Below are positions 17,541 through 25,433 of a DNA stretch of 54,637 bases, piece by piece; position 1 is the first letter of the stretch, and each line of letters begins with the position of its first letter. Position numbers and translations under genes: made by a program. A model generated the notes under the pieces. That model saw only the letters and a list, made by a program, of their open reading frames with translations. It had not been told where the DNA came from and searched no databases. The DNA is from an uncultured Vampirovibrio sp. GTDB taxonomy: Bacteria; Cyanobacteriota; Vampirovibrionia; Gastranaerophilales; Gastranaerophilaceae. Location: contig CAJTNR010000008.1 of NCBI GenBank assembly GCA_910577635.1, forward strand, positions 18,723 to 73,359, written 5' to 3'.

Positions 17541-17604
17541 CTGTAATTTAAAGATGCGGGCAGGTAATATCAATTTGTTTTAATATATAAAATTGTTTGC
17601 TGGT

Positions 17605-17775
17605 TTATTTGTCTTTTATTTTTTTATCACTTTTTGTAATAATTAATTTGTCATACTCAACATTATACCTAACCATATCAGTTTCAGGGTTTACATCTAA
17701 TAAACCTAAAAAAGTTGAATTTATGCTTAGTGCCCAACCGTTTCCGTTTCGCATTAATTTTCTGTCAATTGTCAT
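17605..17775 (-). CDS. AbrB/MazE-like small DNA-binding protein, copy 1
   Basis: 56 aa beginning MTIDRKLMRNGNGWALSINS, then LLDVNPETDMVRYNVE. The RxGNxxxLxIPxxxLxxLxxxxGDxV-like layout is that of the SpoVT/AbrB swapped-hairpin fold used by MazE-type antitoxins. The protein is nearly identical over its first 35 residues to copy 2 at 17868. The upstream regions also align, so gene plus promoter were duplicated about 266 bp apart. ACAGGTAAAGT precedes both ATGs. No toxin partner gene is adjacent. Antitoxin or regulator role is inference. Confidence 0.75.
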   Translation of the reverse strand: MTIDRKLMRNGNGWALSINSTFLGLLDVNPETDMVRYNVEYDKLIITKSDKKIKDK

Positions 17776-17867
17776 ATACTTTACCTGTATTAAGTTACAT
17801 AAATATCATATTTTTTGTAAATATTAATTTATAATATTACTTTGTATGATTCAATGTATAATTAACC

Positions 17868-18041
17868 TTATTCTTTTGGTGTAATTTGTTTGTCGCTTTT
17901 TTCAATAATTAATTTTTTGTTTTCAATGTTATATCTAACCATATCGGTTTCAGGGTTTATATCCAATAAACCAAGAATTGTTGAATTTATGCTTAGTGCC
18001 CAACCGTTTCCGTTTCGCATTAATTTTCTGTCAATTGTCAT
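17868..18041 (-). CDS. AbrB/MazE-like small DNA-binding protein, copy 2
   Basis: 57 aa paralogue of the protein at 17605, diverging mainly in the C-terminal third (NKKLIIEKSDKQITPKE). I chose the ATG at 18041 because both copies share the same context (ACAGGTAAAGTATATG). A longer in-frame start to 18074 is not shared by copy 1. It is divergent from the small gene at 18125, with promoter elements packed between them. Confidence 0.8.
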   Translation of the reverse strand: MTIDRKLMRNGNGWALSINSTILGLLDINPETDMVRYNIENKKLIIEKSDKQITPKE

Positions 18042-18124
18042 ATACTTTACCTGTATTTCTATTGACATTATCATAATTTTTATATATATTAATGTATAAT
18101 CTTATAATGTATGGTTAATTGTAT

Positions 18125-18334
18125 ATGGCACTAGAAATTAAACGACTTATTCTTCTTTTTAGAGAAGTAATCGAACTGCACACTGAATTGTTTGATACAA
18201 TGGAAAATATTACAAAAAATTATTCCGATAAGGCATTAATTCAAAATGATATTCTCAATTTTAATTTTACTGTTGAGGAATTGAAGCAAAAATATTGGAT
18301 TATATTAACTTTATGTGAAAAAGAATATTTTTAA
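18125..18334 (+). CDS. Hypothetical small helical protein
   Basis: About 69 aa, predicted all-helical (MALEIKRLILLFREVIELHTELFDTMENITKNY...), no recognised family. TATAAT at 18103-18108 gives a leader of about 10 nt and no Shine-Dalgarno sequence, so the start is uncertain; another ATG lies 6 nt upstream. It is placed head-to-head with the AbrB-like pair. It could be part of a toxin-antitoxin-like set, but nothing in the sequence proves that. Confidence 0.5.
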   Translation: MALEIKRLILLFREVIELHTELFDTMENITKNYSDKALIQNDILNFNFTVEELKQKYWIILTLCEKEYF

Positions 18335-18377
18335 TTTTATAATATTTTTTAAAGTTATCTATATTTACAAATAAGAT

Positions 18378-18524
18378 ATGAATGTGTTTAACCTTGCGCA
18401 TCTTAGAATAATACTTAATGAACTATGTTTTAAAGAAAATAATATAACCATATCAAAAGCAGCAGTGGCAATTAGTTTATCAAGAAAACATTTGTTTAAT
18501 ATTGTCAATTGTAAAGTGCATTAA
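18378..18524 (+). pseudogene. Truncated HTH (XRE/HigA-like) fragment
   Basis: 48 codons ending ISKAAVAISLSRKHLFNIVNCKVH, which matches the helix-turn-helix of XRE/HigA-type antitoxins (compare AAxxLGxSRxxLxxIxNGK). It stops right after the recognition helix, where intact members continue for 30 or more residues. There is no ribosome site. Bases 18525-18576 hold nothing else recognisable. Likely a decayed antitoxin gene. Confidence 0.5.
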
Positions 18525-18576
18525 AGTATAAGTTATGATAATCAAGACAAGTTGTTAATCTTAATAATGCGGAGGT

Positions 18577-19701
18577 TTAAGATAGATCTTGTCTTATTAA
18601 TCTATCGACTTCAAAAATTTCTTCTAAGGTCGGGTTTTTTATAATCTTTGTTTTTTCAAGCGTTTTTGTTATTAGTTTTTCAATATCTAAAAAACCGATT
18701 TCATTATTCAAAAATTTATTAACCGCAACTTCATTTGCTGCATTCAAAACTACAGGGGCTGTGCCTCCGGTTTTTCCGCATTCAATGGTTAAAGTCAATA
18801 GAGGAAATTTTTCATAGTCGGGTTCTAAAAACTCCAGTTTGTTGTTGTAAATATTAAAGCTATCTGTTTTAATTCCTTCTAACCGCTTAGGATAAGTGAG
18901 CGCATATTGAATTGGAATATGCATTGAAGGAAGCCCAAGTTGCGCTAAAAACGAACCGTCTATAAATTCAACCAAAGAATGCACAATGCTTTGGGGGTGA
19001 ATAACAACTTTAATATCATCATAGCTAAAGTTGTACAAATGGTGGGCTTCAATTACTTCTAATCCTTTGTTTACTAAAGTTGCGCAATCAACTGTTATTT
19101 TTTTACCCATTGACCAGCGGGGGTGATTTAGTGCATCTTTTGCGCTAAAGTTTTTCATATCTTCTCTTGAGCTATTAAGAAAGGGGCCTCCTGAGGCTGT
19201 AATCCAGAGTCTTTTTGCGGATTCGTTGTTTTTATTGTTCATGCACTGCAGAATCGCTGAATGTTCAGAATCAATTGGAACTATACTGACAGAGTTTTTT
19301 CGAGCCAGCTCCATTACTATATCCCCTGCCATAACAAGGGTTTCTTTGTTAGCCAGTGCTATTCTTTTTTTGTTTTTAATTGCATTAACTACAGCTCGAA
19401 CAGAAACAATCCCGCTTGTTGCAACAACTAAAGTATTGTAGTTTGTTTTGTTGGATAGTTCAACTAAACCTTCATTCCCATATAATACCTCAATATCAAA
19501 TTCAGCTTTAATTTCTTTAATATCTTCTTCTTTTTGTACACAAACCACTTGAGGGTGAAATTTTCTTATTTGATCTTTTAAAAGTTTAATATTCTTCCCT
19601 GCGCTAAGACCCAGCACTTTGTAATTATTGAGTTTTTCAATTACTTCTAAGGTTTGTGTTCCAATGGAGCCTGTGGATCCCAGTATTATAATTTTTTCCA
19701 T
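18577..19701 (-). CDS. dxr: 1-deoxy-D-xylulose 5-phosphate reductoisomerase
   Basis: 374 aa. It converts DXP to 2-C-methyl-D-erythritol 4-phosphate using NADPH, the first committed step of the MEP isoprenoid pathway. It has the NADPH motif ILGSTGSIGTQTLEVI, the metal/substrate region VPIDSEHSAILQC, TASGGPFLNSSREDM and the C-terminal helical domain. It follows two small genes, 2 bp behind the upstream stop, so it is the last gene of that short operon. Confidence 0.97.
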   Translation of the reverse strand: MEKIIILGSTGSIGTQTLEVIEKLNNYKVLGLSAGKNIKLLKDQIRKFHPQVVCVQKEEDIKEIKAEFDIEVLYGNEGLVELSNKTNYNTLVVATSGIVSVRAVVNAIKNKKRIALANKETLVMAGDIVMELARKNSVSIVPIDSEHSAILQCMNNKNNESAKRLWITASGGPFLNSSREDMKNFSAKDALNHPRWSMGKKITVDCATLVNKGLEVIEAHHLYNFSYDDIKVVIHPQSIVHSLVEFIDGSFLAQLGLPSMHIPIQYALTYPKRLEGIKTDSFNIYNNKLEFLEPDYEKFPLLTLTIECGKTGGTAPVVLNAANEVAVNKFLNNEIGFLDIEKLITKTLEKTKIIKNPTLEEIFEVDRLIRQDLS

Positions 19702-19703
19702 AA

Positions 19704-20021
19704 TTAGTTGTTTTCTTTGGTGTTTTCTTTCTTAATAAAATCACAAATTGTATGAAGACGGGTATCCTCGGTTTTTTCAATGAATTGGTCAATATTTGAA
19801 ACTTTGTTTAATTCCAAACCTGCTTCATACAATAAAACGCAGTCGTTACATAACCTGTATTTTGAATATTGGATAGATCCCGCTAAAGGTGCATCTTTAG
19901 CGCATGCGCTGCAGGTAAAGTATTCAAATTCACTGTCTGGATTCTCTTCAATATCATCTAGTTTCATTTGATTGACAACTTTTTGTAAGTTTTCGATAAT
20001 TTGTTCTTTATTATTGTCCAT
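19704..20021 (-). CDS. Hypothetical zinc-ribbon-like small protein
   Basis: 105 aa, not recognised. Two Cys pairs, CSACAKDAP and CNDC about 25 residues apart, suggest a zinc ribbon. The rest is acidic and helical. It overlaps the upstream gene by 11 bp and lies 2 bp before dxr. Probably cytoplasmic. Conservation in related genomes would be needed to assign a role. Confidence 0.75.
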   Translation of the reverse strand: MDNNKEQIIENLQKVVNQMKLDDIEENPDSEFEYFTCSACAKDAPLAGSIQYSKYRLCNDCVLLYEAGLELNKVSNIDQFIEKTEDTRLHTICDFIKKENTKENN

Positions 20022-20361
20022 TTTCTCGTTTTAAACTTGTAAACATCCCTTGCATGATATTTTGAAAGTCTTCGTCCTGTAAACAAGACGCACTTTTAAA
20101 AATCCTTGCAATGGGAAGGTTTCTGTCATACCATCTTCTGCTGTAGTTTTGGGAAAATAATCCCATTACCCTGTCTATTCCTAAGCTTAAGGGCGGCTGG
20201 GGCAATTCTCTTGAATTTACCTTAATTATTTCAATAATTCTTAAAACTTCTCTTGCAATATCATAGTGAGATTGCAGGGATAAATCCTTAAGAATTGACA
20301 AAACCTCATTGGTGTAAGGTTTTGTGTCATACCACCTTTTATAATTATAATTATTGTCCAT
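20011..20361 (-). CDS. Hypothetical protein with repeated RWYD motif
   Basis: 116 aa, not recognised. It contains two similar segments, YKRWYDTKPY near the N-terminus and SRRWYDRNLP near residue 77, suggesting a short internal repeat. Soluble and mainly helical. First gene of a three-gene set with the zinc-ribbon protein and dxr. Minus-strand TAGAAT (20369-20374) ends 7 nt before the ATG, so the mRNA may be leaderless. Confidence 0.75.
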   Translation of the reverse strand: MDNNYNYKRWYDTKPYTNEVLSILKDLSLQSHYDIAREVLRIIEIIKVNSRELPQPPLSLGIDRVMGLFSQNYSRRWYDRNLPIARIFKSASCLQDEDFQNIMQGMFTSLKRENGQ

Positions 20362-20368
20362 ACTATTG

Positions 20369-20374
20369 ATTCTA
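20369..20374 (-). promoter_or_regulatory. -10 box, predicted leaderless start for the gene at 20361
   Basis: TAGAAT on the minus strand, 7 nt from the ATG, with no Shine-Dalgarno sequence between them. Confidence 0.45.
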
Positions 20375-20412
20375 TGTCTTTTTTTTTATAATAGCAATTA
20401 TGTTAACAAAAA

Positions 20413-21501
20413 TTAAATTTTAATAAACTCGCACAAAACTTCATTTGAAACTAAAACCCCTTTTTTAGTCAGTTGTATTCCTTTTTTTGTTTTTTTAAGT
20501 AAATTTAAAGACAAAAACTTATCAAATTCTTTTTTGTAATATTGTTCAATATCAATATTAAATTTTTTGTTAATTTTTGAAAAATCAAGCCCTTTAATTA
20601 ACCTTAAACCAAGAAAAACTTCTTCTTCAATCATTTGTTCTTTAGTTAATATTGTATAGTTTTTTTCAAGAGGATTATTGAAATATTTTTTTAAATTGCA
20701 GGTATTATTGTAGCGTTTGTTGTCAATATATCCTGCCGCACTTAAACCGAACCCGTAGTAGTTTTCATTATTCCAATAAAGACAGTTATGACTGGATATA
20801 AACTCTTGTTTCTTTGCAAAGTTTGAAAATTCGTAGTGGATAAATTTTTCTTTTAGTAAAGTTAGCGCATTTTCATACATTTTTGCCTGCAAATCTAGGT
20901 TAGGAAGGTTTTTTGGAGGGTTTTTGTAAAAATATGTCCCTTGTTCAATTTTTAATCCATACAAGGAAATATGTTCAATATCAAGTGCAAGAGCTTTTTT
21001 TAAGTCAGCTTCAAAAGCTTCTATGGTTTGATTTGGAAGCCCATACATTAAATCGATACTGATATTTTTATAATTGCAGTTTTTAATTTTTTCAATTGCT
21101 GTATAAATATCTTTTTTACTATGGTTTCTTCCAATTATTTTTAAGGTTTCATTGCAAAAACTCTGCACCCCTATGCTCAATCTATTAAAACCAAGACTTT
21201 TCAGCGTTTTTAGCTTTTCTTGGTTAATGTCATTGGGGTTTAGCTCTAAAGTAGTTTCAGTGTCGTTAGATAAGTTAAAACAAGACAATATTTTTTCAAA
21301 ATCGTTAACATTTAGTAAATATGGCGTTCCGCCCCCAAAATAAAGGGTTTTAACTTGTTCTTTTTTGTAGAAATGTTTAATTTCATTAAGCAAACTCTTA
21401 ACATATTGCTCTTTGTATTTAAACTGCTCAAATGAACAAAACGCGCAGTAATTGCACTTTTTTTTACAGAAAGGTATGTGAATATAGATGCCCTTTATCA
21501 T
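20413..21501 (-). CDS. hemW: HemW-like radical SAM protein (coproporphyrinogen oxidase-like)
   Basis: 362 aa from MIKGIYIHIPFCKKKCNYCAFCS. The CX3CX2C cluster (CKKKCNYC) binds the 4Fe-4S of radical SAM enzymes. YFGGGTPYLL and SIGVQSF are also typical, as is the C-terminal HemN-type domain. HemW proteins are heme chaperones rather than true HemN enzymes, and the sequence alone does not separate the roles fully. I prefer the ATG at 21501 over an in-frame extension to 21564, which would run through the promoter and into the divergent gene. Confidence 0.9.
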   Translation of the reverse strand: MIKGIYIHIPFCKKKCNYCAFCSFEQFKYKEQYVKSLLNEIKHFYKKEQVKTLYFGGGTPYLLNVNDFEKILSCFNLSNDTETTLELNPNDINQEKLKTLKSLGFNRLSIGVQSFCNETLKIIGRNHSKKDIYTAIEKIKNCNYKNISIDLMYGLPNQTIEAFEADLKKALALDIEHISLYGLKIEQGTYFYKNPPKNLPNLDLQAKMYENALTLLKEKFIHYEFSNFAKKQEFISSHNCLYWNNENYYGFGLSAAGYIDNKRYNNTCNLKKYFNNPLEKNYTILTKEQMIEEEVFLGLRLIKGLDFSKINKKFNIDIEQYYKKEFDKFLSLNLLKKTKKGIQLTKKGVLVSNEVLCEFIKI

Positions 21502-21508
21502 TTTTTTT

Positions 21509-21516
21509 ATTATAAT
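21509..21516. promoter_or_regulatory. Palindromic bidirectional -10 shared by hemW and the SIS gene
   Basis: ATTATAAT is its own reverse complement. It gives TATAAT at 21511-21516 on + and at 21514-21509 on minus. The + ATG follows after 6 nt (21523) and the minus ATG after 7 nt (21501). Both mRNAs are predicted to be leaderless. Only 21 bp separate the two start codons. Confidence 0.65.
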
Positions 21517-21522
21517 ATAGAC

Positions 21523-22575
21523 ATGGTAAATAATTACATAATGGAAACAGAAATAAACTCTCAAGGGTCGATTATTGAGAAGTTAATTAACAAATACATT
21601 AAGAACTATTGTATTCTTATTACGCTGCCTCTTGTGGTTAAAAAGATTATCATTGTTGCAAGCGGTTCTTCTTATAATGCCGGTTTAATGGGTAAATATT
21701 TCTTTGAAAATATTGCAAAAACCTCAACTAGTGTTGAATATGCAAGTGAGTTTGCCTATATGGACAATCAAGGATTTGACAATGAAGCTCTTTATATTTT
21801 TATAAGTCAATCAGGAAAAAGCGCTGATACACTTTATTCAATGCAGAAAGTTAAGGAAGCAAAAATTCCTGTATTGAGTATTACGAATAACACTGATTCT
21901 CCTATGTATCATCTTGCTGATTACAAATTTGACCTTGATGCAGGGGTGGAAAATGCAATTGCTGCAACTAAAACTTTTAGTGCAAGTGTTTTTACTCTCT
22001 GGGTTATTGCCTGTAAGATTGCACATGGTAAACATATTGATATAACCAAAGAAACTGAAAATATTTATACTGTTGCTAAAAGCATTAAAGAAACAATCGA
22101 GCAAGTGGATAATTTGGATTATGCAGCGAAGTTTTTATCCAAACAAAAAGACTTTAGCGCCTTTGGATTAGGAATTAACTATCCTTTAGCTAAAGAAGCA
22201 GCGCTTAAAATTCAGGAAACTTCCTATATAAATATTGGTACTTATCCAATGGGGGAATTTATCCATGGTCATTATGCGCTATTAAATAAATCAAAGGTAT
22301 TCTTAACTTTTGTAACCAATAATTGTTCAATAGTTGAGCTTAATCTGCTTAAGAAGATATTAAAATCTTATAAGACAAAATCCGTTGTAATTTCTGATGT
22401 CTATGAAGACTATAATTGCGATATCCTTGTGAAAATCCCAAAAACACACTCAAGAATTGCAACTATACTAAATATAATTATAGTAATTCAGCTCCTTGCG
22501 CTAAAAATTGCAACCAATTTAAAAAGAAACGTGGATAACCCTAAAGGACTTGAAAAAGTTATAGATGGCAGGTAA
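21523..22575 (+). CDS. GlmS-like double SIS-domain sugar-phosphate isomerase, no glutaminase domain
   Basis: 350 aa. Two SIS domains match the isomerase half of glucosamine-6-phosphate synthase: SGSSYNAG, SQSGKSADT, GVENAIAATKTFSASV, and a C-terminal NVDNPKGLEKV resembling the GlmS tail with its catalytic Lys. The N-terminal class II glutamine amidotransferase domain is missing, so ammonia-dependent isomerase/deaminase or a regulatory role is likely. The ATG at 21523 is 6 nt behind TATAAT; a second ATG at 21541 is possible. etfB starts 5 bp downstream. Confidence 0.85.
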   Translation: MVNNYIMETEINSQGSIIEKLINKYIKNYCILITLPLVVKKIIIVASGSSYNAGLMGKYFFENIAKTSTSVEYASEFAYMDNQGFDNEALYIFISQSGKSADTLYSMQKVKEAKIPVLSITNNTDSPMYHLADYKFDLDAGVENAIAATKTFSASVFTLWVIACKIAHGKHIDITKETENIYTVAKSIKETIEQVDNLDYAAKFLSKQKDFSAFGLGINYPLAKEAALKIQETSYINIGTYPMGEFIHGHYALLNKSKVFLTFVTNNCSIVELNLLKKILKSYKTKSVVISDVYEDYNCDILVKIPKTHSRIATILNIIIVIQLLALKIATNLKRNVDNPKGLEKVIDGR

Positions 22576-22580
22576 TAAAA

Positions 22581-23360
22581 ATGAATATTGTAGTATGTAT
22601 TAAACAAGTACCCGATGTTGATGATATAAAATGGACCAAAGAGAACAATTTAGATAGAACCCAAATGCTATCTAAAATTAACCCTTATGACGAATGGGCT
22701 CTTGATTATGCAATTAAAATAAAAAAGTCAAAAAGTGTTGATAATGTTATCATTACCGTTATTTCAATGGGTCCTAATCAAGCTGAAGAATCACTTAGGT
22801 ATTGCTTAGCAAAAGGAGCTGACAGGGCAATTTTACTATCAGATAAATTTTTTGCTGCATCTGATACTTTGGTTACTGCAAAAATTTTATCTTGTGCTAT
22901 TAAAAAATTTGTTCCTGATTTTGATTTAATCCTTACAGGTCAGCTAGCTCCCGATGGAGATACAGCACAGGTTCCTGTTAGTTTAGCGCAGCTATTGGGT
23001 TTAGCTGATGCTAATCACATTGTTGATGTTTATAAAATTGATAAGAATCAAACTTTAGTTGCCCAAAAAATTGACAATACAATAAGGATGATAGAATTAC
23101 AGAATCCTTGTTTGTTTAGTGTTAAAAAAGAATGCGATAAGAGCTATGTTCCAAAGATTGCCGATTATATAAGAGCGCAGGGGGCAGCTGTTGAGCGTTA
23201 CGGAGCAGTTGATCTAGAACTGCAAAAAGAAGAGGTGGGGTTTATCGGATCTCCTACTGTTGTTTATCAATCCTATAGACCTGTTATTGAAAAAAATACA
23301 ATTGAAATTAAAGAAAATTATTCCAGAACAATAATGGATTTTTTATTGAAGGGTAAATAA
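22581..23360 (+). CDS. etfB: Electron transfer flavoprotein beta subunit
   Basis: 259 aa. MNIVVCIKQVPDVDDIKW and NPYDEWALDYA are hallmarks of EtfB/FixA, followed by DLILTGQLAPDGDTAQVP. EtfB pairs with EtfA to carry electrons from flavin dehydrogenases, or to bifurcate electrons in anaerobes. Downstream etfA overlaps by one base (TAATG). No acyl-CoA or lactate dehydrogenase gene lies nearby, so the partner is unknown. Confidence 0.96.
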   Translation: MNIVVCIKQVPDVDDIKWTKENNLDRTQMLSKINPYDEWALDYAIKIKKSKSVDNVIITVISMGPNQAEESLRYCLAKGADRAILLSDKFFAASDTLVTAKILSCAIKKFVPDFDLILTGQLAPDGDTAQVPVSLAQLLGLADANHIVDVYKIDKNQTLVAQKIDNTIRMIELQNPCLFSVKKECDKSYVPKIADYIRAQGAAVERYGAVDLELQKEEVGFIGSPTVVYQSYRPVIEKNTIEIKENYSRTIMDFLLKGK

Positions 23361-24385
23361 TGATGGAAAAAATTGCAATATATTGTGAATTTGACTATAG
23401 AAATAGAGTCTTAGGGGAAGTTTCCTATGAGCTTATATCTAAAGCATTTGAGCTAAAAAATCAGGCAAGTTCTTTGTGTGGTGCTCAATTTGAAATTGAT
23501 GCCGTTGTAATAGCGGACGAGCTGCCTCTTGAATGTGTTAAAAAAGCTTACAGGTGTGGAGCTAACAGGGTTATTTTAATTAAGAACAGAATCTTTAATG
23601 CATTCAGCCAAACTATTATGTCTGCTGCTTTTATAGAATACTATAAGCATAACAATTCAAGAATAATTCTATTCCCTGCTACTTTCCAAGGAAGGTTAAT
23701 TGCTCCAAGAATTACAACAATGCTTGATACCGGGCTTGTTGCAGATTGCACGGGAGTTGAGTTTATTGTAAAAGATAGAGAATTAAAACTTGCTCCTACA
23801 AGACCAACCTTTGGTTCTGAGTTAATGGCAACGATTCTATCTAAAAAATTACCCGAATGTGCTACAATTCGTCCTCACACCTTCAAAATTAAGGAGTATG
23901 AGTCTTTAGAGGGTGAATTTGTTGAATTTGATTATTTTACCTATCCGGATTATAGAATAAAGCTCTTAAAAACACTTGTTGATGATAAAGAAGACTTATC
24001 CGATTTTTCTAATGCAAAAATAGTTTTATGTGCCGGTCTTGGTATAGCAGGGAATAAAAACCGAGAATATCTTGATAAGCTCCAAAAACTAGCTCATTTA
24101 ACGGGAGCTAAATTTGCCTGCACAAGAAAACTTGTTGATTTTAACTTAGTTTCAAGAGCAAACCAAATCGGTCAAACAGGATCTACTGTTCAAGCTGATA
24201 TTTATATTGGTTTTGGCGTATCAGGCGCGCTGCAGCACATATGCGGAATGAAAAACTCAAAAACGATTGTTGCAATAAATACGGATGAAAATGCTCCAAT
24301 ATTTGATTACTGCGATTATAAGATCGTATATGATGCTAAAGTAATAATAGACGAGCTTTTAGCTCAATTGTTTGATAATGAATAA
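23360..24385 (+). CDS. etfA: Electron transfer flavoprotein alpha subunit
   Basis: 341 aa. The C-terminal FAD domain is clear: GQTGSTVQADIYIGFGVSG, LQHICGMKNSKTIVAIN and DENAPIFDYCDY. The N-terminal domain packs on EtfB. It has no N-terminal ferredoxin extension, unlike some bifurcating EtfA proteins. Coupled to etfB by a one-base overlap; a second in-frame ATG follows immediately. Confidence 0.96.
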   Translation: MMEKIAIYCEFDYRNRVLGEVSYELISKAFELKNQASSLCGAQFEIDAVVIADELPLECVKKAYRCGANRVILIKNRIFNAFSQTIMSAAFIEYYKHNNSRIILFPATFQGRLIAPRITTMLDTGLVADCTGVEFIVKDRELKLAPTRPTFGSELMATILSKKLPECATIRPHTFKIKEYESLEGEFVEFDYFTYPDYRIKLLKTLVDDKEDLSDFSNAKIVLCAGLGIAGNKNREYLDKLQKLAHLTGAKFACTRKLVDFNLVSRANQIGQTGSTVQADIYIGFGVSGALQHICGMKNSKTIVAINTDENAPIFDYCDYKIVYDAKVIIDELLAQLFDNE

Positions 24386-24473
24386 AAAAAAGCCGCCTAA
24401 AATAAGGCAGCTACTAGACTTGGGGAGGAGGTTTTGTTAAGAGTTAACCTCTTAAACAAAAAATTTATTTATG
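24383..24473 (-). ncRNA. Candidate small RNA with exposed CCUCCUCCCC between two hairpins
   Basis: Read on the minus strand: a 5' hairpin (about 24433-24467, arms TTTTGTTTAAGAG and CTCTTAACAAAA with one bulge), a single-stranded C-rich segment AACCTCCTCCCCAAG, then a terminator hairpin (24391-24412) followed by eight U (24383-24390). Upstream are TATAAA (24474-24479) and TTGACT (24495-24500) with a short 15-bp gap. No minus-strand gene precedes it, so the terminator has no other obvious client. On the + strand the same DNA could act as the etfA 3' end. Confidence 0.5.
24391..24412 (-). terminator. Rho-independent terminator on the minus strand
   Basis: Stem AGC(C)GCCT/AGGC(A)GCT with one mismatch, then T8 on the minus strand at 24390-24383. 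The U-tract is on the minus side only, so it does not serve etfA well. Confidence 0.6.
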
Positions 24474-24574
24474 TTTATATAATCGTCCCACAAAAGTCAA
24501 AACTTTAACATTTATTTTTTAATTTCCTCCAAATGATGTAATTTTAAAAAAATAAGCAAAAAAAATATCAAATT

Positions 24575-24583
24575 TGTTAGAAT
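24575..24583 (+). promoter_or_regulatory. Extended -10, leaderless start of the hydrolase gene
   Basis: TGTTAGAAT is followed by exactly 6 nt and then the ATG at 24590. There is no Shine-Dalgarno sequence. Confidence 0.6.
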
Positions 24584-24589
24584 TAGAAT

Positions 24590-25342
24590 ATGAGAAAAAT
24601 AATTACAGTATTTTTATTTGCTTTTTTTATTTTTGGCACTTTAATGCAAAGTTCTGTTTTTGCTGCACCTAAAGCCAAAAAAAATCAAACTAAGCACAAA
24701 ATTGAATTCACAACAAAAGATAAGTTTATTCTTGTAGGCGATCTTTATCTTGCAAAACCCAAAACAGATAAACCTCTTGTTATAGCACTTCATTCTTTTG
24801 CTCTTAACAGCTCAAGCTGGCAATCTTTAGCACAGCAGCTAAGACTTAAGGGGTACAATGTTCTTGCTATGGACTTAAGAGGTCATGGCAGAAGCGTTTA
24901 TAATGAGAATTTGAAATTAAAATCAAGATTTAAGTTTAAAAATTCAGACTGGCAAAAACTCCCAAGCGATGTTAGCGAATCTATTAATTATATAAAAAGC
25001 AACTATCCTAATATTAACTGCAATGAAGTAATTATTATAGGTGCGGATTTAGGGGCAAGCGCCGGGATCATCGCGGGTGAAACTTTAAAGAAAAAACCTG
25101 TAAAATTTGTAATGATATCACCAATGTTAAACTTTAAAGGGCTCTATATTCCTGTCAAGGTTGCAAATTATCGAGAAACCAAGTTTTTAGTTTTATTATC
25201 TAAAACAGATAAAATTCTATTCAATTTTTATACTGAAATAAAGCCGGTAATTAAACAATACCCTCAAGGAGGACCCGGTGTTCAGCTTCTTAAAGCAAAT
25301 AGCAGTGCAATAGCTGATATCGTTAATTTTATCGCTAATTAA
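24590..25342 (+). CDS. Secreted alpha/beta-hydrolase with Asp at the nucleophile position
   Basis: 250 aa. An N-terminal signal peptide (about 1-25, ending FAA) suggests export. The alpha/beta-hydrolase core includes IALHSFALNSSSW (oxyanion region) and AMDLRGHGRS. The nucleophile elbow reads IIIGADLGASAG, that is G-x-D-x-G instead of G-x-S-x-G. Asp at this place is used by haloalkane dehalogenases and epoxide hydrolases, but the fit to either family is not strong and the enzyme could be altered or inactive. A possible acid is in LLSKTDKIL. The catalytic His is not obvious near the C-terminus. Confidence 0.8.
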   Translation: MRKIITVFLFAFFIFGTLMQSSVFAAPKAKKNQTKHKIEFTTKDKFILVGDLYLAKPKTDKPLVIALHSFALNSSSWQSLAQQLRLKGYNVLAMDLRGHGRSVYNENLKLKSRFKFKNSDWQKLPSDVSESINYIKSNYPNINCNEVIIIGADLGASAGIIAGETLKKKPVKFVMISPMLNFKGLYIPVKVANYRETKFLVLLSKTDKILFNFYTEIKPVIKQYPQGGPGVQLLKANSSAIADIVNFIAN

Positions 25343-25350
25343 TAAAATTG

Positions 25351-25387
25351 AAAAAACGCACCCGGGATAATTAATCCCGAGCGCGTT
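25351..25387 (-). terminator. Intrinsic terminator of the yitT-family gene
   Basis: Minus strand: outer stem AACGC/GCGTT and inner stem CGGGAT/ATCCCG, followed by a T6 tract (25356-25351). A second imperfect hairpin, GTGGATTATATA/TATATATTCCAC, lies at 25403-25429 between the two convergent genes. Confidence 0.75.
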
Positions 25388-25433
25388 CAACCGGTTTGTA
25401 CAGTGGATTATATAATTTATATATTCCACCTAT

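Noticed and set aside
17597..17827. + strand reading frame of about 76 codons, hydrophobic
   Set aside because: It is antisense to the AbrB-like copy 1; the same antisense frame appears opposite copy 2 (17890-18099), which shows it is a shadow of duplicated coding sequence.
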